Assembly: GCA_019649035.1 (NCBI GenBank)
Contig: BMAT01006459.1
Span: 37,182-80,331, forward strand
Length of the DNA: 43,150 nucleotides
Direction: 5' to 3'
From: Elysia marginata
Lineage: Eukaryota > Mollusca > Gastropoda > Plakobranchidae
Shown: piece after piece, positions 31,801 to 42,630 of the stretch
Numbering within the stretch: the stretch's first letter is position 1
How the letters are laid out: each line of letters starts with the position of its first letter
Program-made: the position numbers and the translations under genes
The notes under the pieces: generated by a model
What the model saw: only the letters and a program-made list of their open reading frames with translations
Database searches by the model: none
What the model was told of the DNA's origin: nothing

Positions 31801-32110
31801 CACTGCTTCTACTATTTACTCTTAACCTCAGCCATGACTTGTTGTTCGGTTGTAGGTCCGCAAAGAAGGCCGAACTGAATTACCACCAAGAAGAAAGAAC
31901 TAACGACATACTTATGCATGTCATCCAACGCTACGTAGAGGTGACATGGTGTAAGCTATGTTTCTCTCAGTGGCAAGACAATGGGTGCCGAAGCTACTGT
32001 ACGTCGAGGTTTCAAACCATACTGGAGGCAACCGTTTCGGGCATTTCCACTCAAAGCTCGCCTTTAACAACTGCTATTTTCATACCTTAAAAATCTTCCA
32101 ATGATACGTG
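31800..32110. mobile_element. Family M repeat, copy 3
   Basis: Head to tail after copy 2. It shares GACATGGTGTAAGCTATGTT, TCTCAGTGGCAAGACAATG, GCATTTCCACTCAAAGCTCG and CCTTAAAAATCTTCCAATGA with the copy at 8.6-9.0 kb. The 83-codon frame across it is a by-product. Confidence 0.5.
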
Positions 32111-32459
32111 TGTTTATTTATATTTTTATTGGTTAGTAGTTTGGTACCGCATTCAACAAACGCAAGATCCCTCTAAATCTCAGTTATTCAATAGTATTAA
32201 TAACAAACAGATCATTTATAACACTAAAAAGATGCCTTTGTTTTGCATGTTTTAGCATTTGCAAGTAAAAAGTATATTTTAAAACGGGTTTGTTAAATTG
32301 TTTAACATAATCAGAATTATGTTTATATGAACTATGAGTCATTGCATTATCTATATCACTTCTACAAAATATAATTATAGCGCAGGCTTTACTCCAACTG
32401 TCACTGCTTAATCCTGTGCCAAATGTTCTCAATACTAGACTTGTCCTCAATTATAATAA

Positions 32460-33010
32460 TCTTTTGTTTTTACCAACGCCATCGCCAATCACTCGATCGT
32501 AGACAAGTAGCTATGAGAATGCAACGCTCAGTGGCCTGCCCAGTGCCACAGCTGCAGTAGTAAGCTTGACTCGGACTGCAGGGCCACAAAGTAACTTCGA
32601 TCATTATTTGATAAGTGCTTTGGTTTGGTGGGTAAATCCGGACGTTCCTGTGGAAGGCAAATATTAAGCGTCATATTCGCTGAGCGTTTGCTCTCGTCTA
32701 ATTACACCATTGAAACCCGTGCAGGTACAACGTACGTTGAAGGAGCCGTAGACTCCGAGGGATCAGGTAGCTTTTCCTGACGCATTCAAGTTTCGGTAAT
32801 CTCGACCTTCCCTTCTTTATTAAGACTTCCCTCGCCTTTAGCCGAGATCGATTCTTCTAGCTAGGTAATAATAGACTCTGTTTTGTAAATTAGATTTGGT
32901 GGAGGACCTGGGGAAGTTCAGAACACGGCATACTCAAGATGGATTTTATTATAAAAGACTTAAAGAGTCAACGCTACAAAGAGTCGTGCCGCTAGATGAC
33001 GAATCAGTAG
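32460..33010. promoter_or_regulatory. CpG-retaining segment, candidate promoter region
   Basis: A stretch of balanced composition with many CpGs and no repeat signature, about 0.4-0.9 kb upstream of a possible first exon of gene D (33410). No TATA or initiator motif can be assigned, so the promoter role is a guess from composition and position. Confidence 0.2.
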
Positions 33011-33114
33011 TAAAATGTAACACCTAAACAATTGAAAATCAGGCATTGCGTTCTAGTTAATTTTCATTTTTATTTCTCTTAATCCATTCTGGTATAGAAA
33101 GAGGGTGTATGGAT

Positions 33115-33183
33115 GTGATAGAGATAGACAGATCGACCGATTGATCGATAGATAAATATGTAGATAGATAGATGGTTAGATAG

Positions 33184-33244
<61 letters not shown>

Positions 33245-33294
33245 CTAAGTACGCAATAGCCAATACGCAGCCAAGTCGAGTGACGTCCTATAGC

Positions 33295-33340
<46 letters not shown>
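33115..33340. repeat. Compound microsatellite (GATA/TAGA)n-(TA)n-(GA)n ... (TAA)n
   Basis: GATA/TAGA units to about 33184, pure TA at 33185-33210, pure GA at 33211-33242, a unique spacer, then TAA at 33296-33339. The frames across it are artefacts. Confidence 0.95.
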
Positions 33341-33409
33341 GGTTCGACCCAGCGCCTTCTACCTTCTTTCATAGAGGGCACTGACTCGACCCTACCCGCG
33401 CATTAGCTG

Positions 33410-33457
33410 ATGTTGTTGACAGATCTCTTTCCTGACCCAGTTTTACACGCTGACAAG
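33410..33457 (+). CDS. Gene D candidate first coding exon
   Basis: The ATG at 33410 gives MLLTDLFPDPVLHADK, ending at an AAG/GTAGGC donor in phase 0, which matches the phase 0 entry of the exon at 42483. An in-frame TAG at 33404 sits just upstream; its AG could also serve as an acceptor. There is no other support, and a 9-kb intron is implied. Confidence 0.25.
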
Positions 33458-33696
33458 GTAGGCTTTTTTTTCTTCTTCCCAGTTAGGCCTAAGTGTAGCT
33501 TTAGCTTTACAAAACCGGCGAGATTGCTTGTGCGAGATCAAGTTAAAACTTTAAGTCATATTTATATCGAATCTTACCCTATTTTTTTTCAGAAAGATCA
33601 TGTGGGTTTATTCTAAGAGGTTAAAATGAGAATGTATGTCATGAAAGCCCTGAGAACCAGCCTTTGTCTCATTCTAAAAGGTAATAGAAAAAACAG

Positions 33697-33905
33697 ACTT
33701 ACAACCTATCACTCCGTCAAACAAGAAAAAAAAACAATACAACTCTAGATTTTACAAAACATAATAAATTGAGATTTATTAAATCTCCTCTACTGTATAA
33801 TGTCTTGTAACTGAAGAAGTCAGTCTAATATAGCTGAGACGTTTTCATGTATAAATCGAAAATTGTATTTTTTTCTTTTTGTTTCACGGAGTGATAGTTG
33901 CAAGT
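33697..33905. mobile_element. 209-bp MITE with ~30-bp inverted ends
   Basis: The left end ACTTACAACCTATCACTCCG then TCAAACAAG (from 33697) is the near-exact inverse of the right end (TTTCACGGAGTGATAGTTGC then AAGT, to 33905). The interior is AT-rich with no frame. The transposon superfamily is not identified. Confidence 0.7.
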
Positions 33906-34024
33906 TTGCTTTTTTATTACCTTTTATCTAGATCTTACAGATTTACATGCACCCTTTTTGGATCCCTATTTACTTTGTTGGTATACTCCAAGTGTTGTGA
34001 CTTCTACCTACCTTAGTTTTTACA

Positions 34025-34055
<31 letters not shown>

Positions 34056-34064
34056 GTCTCTGTC

Positions 34065-34101
<37 letters not shown>

Positions 34102-34145
34102 GTCTCTGTCTCTGTCTGTCTGTATGTCTGTCTGTCTCTCTCTCT
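34025..34145. repeat. (TCTG)n/(TC)n microsatellite
   Basis: Alternating TCTG and TC blocks; a higher-order TCTG-TC-TGTCTC pattern appears twice. Confidence 0.95.
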
Positions 34146-35668
34146 TTATCTGACAGATGGTAGAATTCTTATGCTATTTTAGGCCTAAATAAAGAAGTAG
34201 AATGGTAACTGCCTTAAACACATAGGCCTATTAATGTTAAGAACAAGTAAAAATGTATTTAATAAAAGACAAACAATATGAGTTTTAGAAATGTGAGAAA
34301 GCGATAAAGCAGAAAAATGTGTCCCAAACTTTACTTTGAAACTTCGTAAACACACTTTGCTGTAGCCAGCTAAACTTGAAAACTAAGACGGTAATAAAAA
34401 TTAATAATGAAACAAAATAGAAAGCAACCAATGGACCGACTTAACCGGGATTACTTTTGCTCAGATTAAATAATTTGACACCCGAGGCATGAACGATTCG
34501 GGCTGGGTCTAATATGGGATCAAAACTCAGTCTGAGTAAGAGAAAGGATTTGCAAAGCGATTCGCTTAAGAGCTGCGCCGTCTTGCTGCAGAGAATATTT
34601 CTCATATAGACCAATCTCGGAGGCGCGTTTCAAGCGTACGTATAATGGAGAAATCGCGTTTTAACAGTTTTTCTTATTAGCCTTCTTTTAAAATTCATTT
34701 TGTTGGCTTCTATGGATATTTTGCTGGGTACTGTTATCTTTTACTCTTTCTTTTTTACTTGCGCTGAATTTTTTGGTTGAGCCCAGCAACTCTTCTTTCT
34801 TTTTGTTGAAAAAAATAATCTTTTTTGTGATATTCTATTAAGTGAATATTTTAATGCCCCTTCAGAAAATCAGAGGTGAAGCTTACAATGGCTGTGCAGT
34901 GTGCAACTGAACCCTACAGAATATTATTACAGGTGATGGGCTGCTGGATACATGTCTCAAAGAATTAAGCTTCAATAAAAGCTTCTCTTGGCGGTGTAGT
35001 AGGCCTGATTTTTTGTGACTTTCGATTTTATGTATGAGTATTAACAACTTTAATTAGTTATTTTTCAATTTTCTTTTGGATGCAAGTGGACTAGCTTATT
35101 CAACGATTGTTATGTTACGTTGTAGTTTTTCATGTTTCTTTTTTAAGGATTCATAAGTTGTGAAGGAGGCTGTTTGATAGCAGTCACTTCTCATTCGAAT
35201 CTCTGCAATATTGTGTTTAGCTTTCCATAATCATAACAGTAGAGTTCTAATAATTTGCCTGTACACCTATCTCGAGATTGTGGTAAGCTCATTATTGTAG
35301 GCCTATTTATTTAGCCTCTGTGTGTGGCATTGATACTGTATGTCTTAATCATTTAATTTTTGTCTCTCTATCTATCTATCTATCTCTTTCTCTCTGTCAC
35401 AGACATAGACACACAAACATGAATTTTCTCTTTGTATTAAACTTTTCCACTCACCCTGTCTTTTTCTATATTTTAACCCATTTCTCACTAACTGTCTGTC
35501 TATCTTTATCTGTCTGTCTCTGTCTCTCTACCTGCCCTTCATTACTATGTCACTCTTTGATTCTTTCTCTCTTCCTGAAGTCATATAGTATTCAATTAAT
35601 GGCACCAATACTTCGTTTTACCTTTACTGCTGTGTCTTCCTTTTTATCTTTCTGCCCTTTCTCTAATG

Positions 35669-35669
35669 N
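35669..35669. other. Ambiguous base N
   Basis: The only non-ACGT base in the window, in a C/T-rich run. It is an assembly or polymorphism mark. Confidence 0.99.
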
Positions 35670-38019
35670 CCATATTCTTTATTTCTCGTTTTGTGTTCTC
35701 TCTCTTCCACTGTCTACCAAATTCATCAATGATCTCTCCTCATGCATAACTTTATCTATCATGGTATTAACTAATACTCCAACAAATCCTCCGCATTGTA
35801 TACACATCAGGAGCTCGAAACATGATTTTGTCTTGTGTTTGCGCTCTTTAATATTTTCTTTGTCAAACTCAGCAGGCGTATATTTGTTAATTCATAGATT
35901 TAGTATTTGCAGTAATGGTCGCAGCATTTTTTCAAACCGTCACACTTTTGTGTGGTCTTTGTTATGGCAGTCACGGGATTTTCTTTTGTACGTATTCAAA
36001 GCAAATCTTTACACAAAATCCTCAGGTCGTTAGCTGCGCTATCATAAGACTCCATACATGGACTATGGCAGCTATAGTACATTCCTAAACTTTTTATAAA
36101 GACCTCAGGTTCTCCTAATGAGATTGTAGAGAAGACATAAATGTGCGATAGCGACCGATCGAATTTTTTTCCCGGTAATTGGTTCCGGAAATGAAAAGTT
36201 GCCGGATCGGGGAACCCGACACTGCTATAGCCAGCAAGCACAAAAAGATTTTGTGTTAAAGCTGGTTGCAGTGGGTACGTCTATTTTAGCGACATTTAGG
36301 ATTTTTACATTTTGTTCTGTGTGAGTGTGTTTTTTTTCCAATGAAAAATTTTCATTTGCAAGGCTAGTCATTGACACAAAGTATATATATTCACATTTTA
36401 TTGCGTATGTTGGCGTTCTCTTTCGCAGTTTGTGAGGAAGCAAAAGTATAGCCACTTTAAGTAGACAAAGCCGTGATCACATGTTTATATAAAAAAAGAT
36501 AAAATAGGAGAAGATACATTTTAATATCTCATTATAAGAAATTCATATTTACACCGTCGTCATAAAAACGTACAGATATACTTAAGCTTACATAACATTT
36601 TTTTTCATTATAATTGTTTAATCTAAATATATACAGAAGGCAAGTATATACATCATCAAAACAGGGGTTTTAATACGGAAAAATTACTCATACTGCAATT
36701 AAAATATGTCTGGAAATACCACAAGCCCCTTTAAAAGTCGATAATCTATATCGTTTTACCATTAGGTTGTTTGGATAGATACGGTGCCCGGTATTATGCA
36801 AGCGTACGCCGATTTCCAACTGGTTTTGTCATACCCTTACTAGATTTCAGTTAATTGGTGACCCTTCAAACGTTGCTTTCTGTTAATGCTAATAACATAA
36901 AATTGCAATCTGACTGCTTGAGCGAAGATTGCCATCCGCTTAAAATACCTGAAGTGAGCTTTAGCTGAAAGTTGTCTCCTATTTCTGGCCAGGATCATAA
37001 GAGCCTAGAGTTTGTGACAACAACTAACTCGCAACCAGTGCATATGAGCCGGATGTCGCAACTTTCATATCACAAGCGTTTATATTTAGAACGGTGCATT
37101 TTTCTGATCTTTCAAAGGTTAAAAGTTGAATGAATTTATCAAACACTTGTGGCAAAGTATTAATATGTGTACTTCTTTGCGTTTGAAATATAAAAAAAGG
37201 TGGAAATCTAGTTTTAAAAGGCATTTTTCTACAATTCAGATCTCCGACACCTGAAATGTTTAGACTGGCCGTGGGACAATTATTTGAACTCGATGACATT
37301 TTCTAAATTCAAATAATAAAACAGCTCAGAAGCTAGACTAAGTGGCTCGGTTTTTATGAAAATACAGACCTATTAATTCGTATTGTCTAAACAAGAGTAA
37401 TTTTTATTTATAACCAAACTTTAATTTCGCACGTTTTACTTTTTAAGTTTAAGAAATTATTCATGTTCAGTAGTTGGCCATCTAATGGGCCGGAAAACTG
37501 GAAACTCTTTTTTTTTCTTTTAGAACTAACACCTAGGGAAAAAATGACACAAAAAAATTAATACACAAAGTTCATGAGTTAAAACAAATAAATAGTGACA
37601 TCAGAATATTATTATTTTGTACGCATACTTCGAGTGGTAAGTGATATGACACAATAGTGTGTGTGTGTGTCAATATTTATACTTTGTACAACTTGTGATA
37701 GTGATAATCAATTGCGCGCAATAATTTTCCAGCTTTAACCTGACTCGGTAACGTTGGCAGCGTTACAAAACTAAGGATCTAGTCAATCAGATTCCATTGA
37801 ATTACAATTACATGGCCAGATTTACTCTCAAAAAAATTTTTTTAATTGTTTGGATGGGTGTTCCTGTGCATGGGGTTTTCCAACAAAACTCGCTGATAAC
37901 TTTGTAAAACTATAGAAAACTTTGTCGAGATAATGAAAGATGACTAGTCTGTGTGTTTAAGGAGGTAAGAAGAAATTTGAAAATGAAAAGTGAAATTCAA
38001 GAGAAGAGAAAGTAAGATG

Positions 38020-38735
38020 TTTTTTTTATTCATCCAAGTGGGAACATTGTTTTGGATAGTGTTCAGGTGCATGTTATACTTACATACAAAAATACATTAG
38101 AATCTATATTATACATGTCTACTTATTACATATTACATTTTTATTACAACAACAAAAGTTTAACTCAAACGAATTTAAAGAATATTAGGCAAAAGTAGTA
38201 ACATAGTAAAAAATGAAGTAATCGAGATTTGCAAGTATCTAAAGGCTATAGGACCTTCCGAGGGAAGAATGATCTCTGCAATATCTCACTTCATGTTTTT
38301 GGTTGCATGAAATTTCCACAGGAGAAGAATCGAGAAACTTTTACCTAAAGTGTGGCTTGGATCTTTCAAAACAATTTTAAATTTATTTACAGCATGTTCT
38401 TTATACAGGGAGTCTAGAGATGGAATTTTTTTTATCGAATTTATTTCACATTAAAATATAAGACAGTTTATTCTTTCTAAGTATTTTTTATTACATTATA
38501 GACGACCTCCAGCAGTTTACCACTAAGTTTTTTTACACTTTGGATCGTGACCTTATAAAACAAAAAACATATTTCAAGGCTGCTATTGAACAAATTGAGT
38601 TTTCGTAGGAAATACAGCCTTTGGTTAACCTTTTTGCAAATTCTATCAGTTTGTGGATTTCTGTTTAGTTTGTTGTTAATAATCAACCCAAGATACTTGT
38701 ACCGGGTATTACTTAACGGTACCCGCAGCTATTGT
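38020..38735 (-). mobile_element. LINE reverse-transcriptase C-terminal/3' fragment, third family
   Basis: The minus strand reads VPLSNTRYKYLGLIINNKLN, then RICKKVNQRLYFLRKLNLFN, the YKYLGxxIDNKL ... KxNQRLYFLRRLRxFxV signature of the reverse transcriptase end in L2/CR1/RTE-like LINEs. After about 38480 it decays into a 3' region with a degenerate SRHTLGKSF piece, and an A-rich end lies near 38020. Not functional. Confidence 0.75.
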
Positions 38736-41700
38736 GTCATTGGTGCTAATAGGAGGCAAGGGATTTTTGTATGTTCTGAAGAAGATACGAGAAATTGTAG
38801 AATACGTGTATTTCGGCGATTAAAAAAACAGAGGGCGGGAGCAAAAGATAAAAATGGCGAGAGTAATGAGCGAAAGAGAAGAGAAGAAAGATAGCATCGA
38901 AATGAGAGGGAAAAAAAGGAGGAGAGAATAAGGAGAGAGGACAGTTTTAGCTTATTAAGATAAAAAGGCCACTCGTTTTTACTTCCTAGTAATTGCATTT
39001 TAAGTGGTGAAAAATCTGAACAGCTCTTGTATTTTAAACTCTTAGTATAACATTTAAACAATTGACAATCAATATAAATTAACACTAAACTTAACGTAAA
39101 CAGGATCATTTCTCGATGAGTGTCATTTTTCACTCTCTTGATTTTTTTTATAATAACTATGAATTTCTTTCTAGTTTAATGTGAGAGTAATAATTATGAC
39201 ACAGCTTTGATACTTCGAAGTGAATGAAATAAATAGACCGTTGATAGTGTCAATATTCACGCAGTCATATTTTATAACAGTAAACATTTACATAACACCA
39301 GGACGCGTGACACTTGGTCATCCTCGCCATAGCGGTCAACAAAGTTTTAATGTTTTTATTGAGGTGAGGGGATAAGGCTAAAATGAAGCTGAAGCTTAAT
39401 GTCTTTAGGTTCTTATTTTGAGGTGGTGTCAGCAGCACTAGATATCTTCGAAACGCTGTGGTTTAACTCAATGGAGACGCAGGCTTACTTCAGGCTGCAG
39501 CACAGAGAAATATACTATTTTAGGGTATTTTGAAAATTGTGATAAAATTGTTCTTTGACCTATTGCCTTGAAGGAAGTAGACAAGGTGAAAGAGAATAAG
39601 CTATTTCTTTATTCTGTTCTACCATTTCTTTCAAGATCGCTCAGGGATTTGGAATATTAAAAAAAAAGTCTCGAAGTCCAGTGGACACATGGGCCCGATG
39701 TGTCATCAATGCTATGATAATAATGCGGACAAGCGTGTCATCATACATGAGACTGTAAGCTTTCAAGATTCCTTGAATCAAACGGATTCGTTCAAAGTAT
39801 ATATAAAACGTGTAAACTTTGTTAATAATATGAATATGTGGTTTTTCTTTTATTTTATTTTTCTTGCCGTTTTCTGTGTTTGGTGCAGTTTCGCTGCACA
39901 TGACCCTTAAGTAAATCTATGACGGAGTCTATTAAGCCGCTTATTTTTTTTCACATTCATCTCATCAATTTCACGCAATCTTTCATCACCGTCACCATCC
40001 CCACCACCAATATCATCACCGTAACCTGACCACCATTGGGCCTACAACCATGTTAAAAACAACTTTTGACTTTGTTTAATTCTTTAAGTTTAAGTCCTCT
40101 TGTTGAATGACAATGCCAGTTTCGAGAGATTTATATTTGTTTATTATTATTGATGATTATAGAAACGTAAAATACAATGTCCTCAGCACTCAGGAATCTG
40201 TTTCATGAGAAAAAGCCCAAGGTGGCAGCAGTACTGACCAAAAGATGTATCAGTTCCTCTCCTTGAATGGCTGAACGTTGCTGTGAAGTCACACGGGGAT
40301 ATTTTCCAAGATCTGGAGCAGCGGTGGCGCGCCCAGAACCACTATAGAACCCAGAAGTGCCAGGTGTTATGTCAACAGGTCAAGCCGTGTTTATCAGGTC
40401 TATGCCTGACTCTTTGACACTCCCTGCCTCTCAGGATTCTGAGGTAAACATTCTCATCTAACGATGGCCTCTTTTGTAACTTGTTTTGTGTAAATATCAT
40501 GAAAACGAACGTGAATTTTAAATCTGTGAAAGGATGGTATTGGTATTGGGGATAATACTGGTTCCTGGTCGTGAATGGTGTTGAAAAGTGCATTATACAA
40601 CTATAAGCATCATCATTGTGAAAAGTAAATTTTTTGAGCGAGAATGTATGTCGTGTATTAAGCGGCATTTTAACGACACGTAAAAATTTCTTAAATGATA
40701 AGACGTTAGTTTTACTAAAATAATTATAAATTTCCAAGTGATAATGTAACCTAGTTCAAACTAGCAGTAGGTTATCTATGACAACGATCTTTGATGAGGC
40801 TTCGCCCTCAGTTGCGGTTCATACCTGTATCTCCATCTGGACATTGAAATTTATTACCAAAATAGACCTGTGACAAATTGTATGTTCTGTTTTGAATTAC
40901 CCTCGAGAAAATTAGGTTGTTTTATAGATGGACATTTTATTCGCTTTAAACTTGAATCTTTCTTCTTCCCTAACACGAATTTACAATAGACCTCTGAAAA
41001 CCATATTTTAAAAAATTGGACAGAGGAAAATGGGTTACTGCTTTTATAAGGTCAGTTCTAAGATAATGAGGTAAGGCTACATTGTGTAAAACTTTTAGGG
41101 CCAAATCGAGAGGCTTCTGAAGAAGTTTTACATGAATGAAGGCTTAGACTAAAACAATGCGATAAATTGCGCTCTGATATATACAACAAGAGGGAATGTT
41201 TAGGTTCAGTGATCAAGGTCAAGGAAATTATCATTTCTTTGGGGATGTTTTACTCTCTGATTTCAAATGCAAAGCTCCTTTGGTTCCTCGGTGCATTATC
41301 TTGATCGTCACAGTGATCTGATCTTTTTATTGTCAGTCGCCAGTTCGTTAAATCGAAGTTTCGCGCTAATATACTTGCTCCATATAACCAGTGCTCCATA
41401 AATTGAAAAGGAGGCGATATGGATAAATGAGTATCAATAGTAGTACAATTAACTCGTAGAAAACAGACAACACTGCTTGAAAAGCCGGTCGAGACTTTGC
41501 TTTTTTAAAACTTTTTTTTTATAGAAGATTGACCTCTTTGCGACCTTTCTAAATGAACAGGTGATTTTTTAACGCTTCAGATTACGCTTGTCATTCAGTT
41601 GTAACATTTAGGATGTGTCTCATATAGAAGATCTCATCGCTTAAACCATTTAGATCCTCATTTTTAATCATTTGTTTGTTATTCAAATGACTTTGGAAAT

Positions 41701-42430
41701 GGATTTTCGCTCTTTCGCCACATTTGTAGGTATCTGTGACTTGGCATCTAGGTTTTTAAACCAGTTTCAGGTTTCAAGCAAAATTTTAACCACTGTTTTT
41801 TTTTATATAAATTTTCTTAACAACGCAAGGAAAGTTTTGAGTTTTCCTAAAATATTTGTTTCGGGCTCTTAATGGAACTTCCCGCCACCATAGTTCTTGT
41901 AGATACTCATTCATGCTGTTAGAGACACAGCAGCGCTAGATCTTTACAAACACGTTAAAGTATACTCACATAAACTACACAAGTAAAAAATAAAATGTGA
42001 AATTACCAAACAATATGTTTTTCTATAGCTACTCTTTATTCTTTGTTCCAAACAATTGGTACTATTTTTATATTTTTTATAAACCCCTTTGATTCTACAA
42101 GTTCCTGGTGGTCGTTTGCAGATCAGAAAATTATAACTATATAGCTGTGTTTCTTGAAATTCACTGTTTATCATATTGTTAGCTGGTGTGTGTTGAATTT
42201 TACAAAGCTATTAATGCGACAGGACACGAGCAGTTTTATCTGTTTCGCTTAGAGCTTTATGAGCTATTTGGACAGTTGTTATTTAGGTTGAAACATGTGA
42301 ATTTGGAGATTTCGTGATAATTTAACATTAAGACCTAGGTCTTTCGATTGGAGCTGTAAAAATACTGAAATATTAATGCTTGTTTCATTTCTTATTTGAA
42401 TCTATAAAAAAATTCAATTGTTCAATTATA
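38736..42430. other. Stretch without a recognised gene
   Basis: A minus-strand 121-codon frame at 40372-40737 has no family features or splice support, and a purine-rich run at 38830-38940 accounts for other frames. It is probably an intron or intergenic. Confidence 0.35.
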
Positions 42431-42470
42431 TTTGTCTATCTGTCTGTCTGCCTGTGTCTGTGTGTGTGTC
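42431..42470. repeat. (TCTG)n/(TG)n tract in front of an exon
   Basis: This short pyrimidine-rich repeat forms part of the polypyrimidine tract of the acceptor at 42482. Confidence 0.8.
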
Positions 42471-42482
42471 TCCCTCCCCCAG

Positions 42483-42630
42483 GTGACCCAGCGCAGGCCC
42501 AGTTTCCTGTCAACCTATTCATTTGGTGGAGCGAAAGATCGCCGTGGAACTATCGACCTCGCTACCGGCCAGTTGATCACTACAGAGAAGGAACGAGAAG
42601 ACGACCTGGAGACGGTCCTGGACACTAGCA
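42483..42630 (+). CDS. Gene D internal exon, unrecognised
   Basis: Acceptor CCCTCCCCCAG and donor GCA/GTACGT border 148 bases. The frame entering at phase 0 reads VTQRRPSFLSTYSFGGAKDR, RGTIDLATGQLITTEKERED and DLETVLDTS, leaving one spare base. It is strongly coding-like (high GC, polar and acidic), with an RRPS basophilic kinase-type site. A second frame is also open but gives an improbable Arg/Pro/Trp-rich peptide. The rest of the gene lies beyond the right edge and perhaps upstream (33410). I could not assign a family. Confidence 0.65.

Larger units (their letters stand above)
33906..38019. other. Long stretch without a recognised gene
   Basis: Simple repeats lie at 34025-34145 (TCTG/TC)n, 35360-35395 (TCTA)n, 35497-35530 (TCTG)n-like and 37659-37671 (GT)n. 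The 237-codon frame over 35320-36033 contains pyrimidine-repeat translation and the ambiguous base, and has no coding signature. It is probably intron or intergenic DNA of gene D. Confidence 0.4.

Noticed and set aside
33079-33381. Minus frame with poly-Ile and Ser-Leu repeats
   Set aside because: It is a translation of the compound microsatellite.
33898-34182. Ser/Leu/Val/Cys repeat protein
   Set aside because: Translation of a (TCTG)n/(TC)n tract.
35320-36033. Longest frame in the window (237 codons, +)
   Set aside because: It is made partly of pyrimidine-repeat translation and crosses an N. It has no domain, splice site or codon signature.
40372-40737. 121-codon minus frame
   Set aside because: No recognisable motif, no splice or start context, and no composition shift; chance frame.
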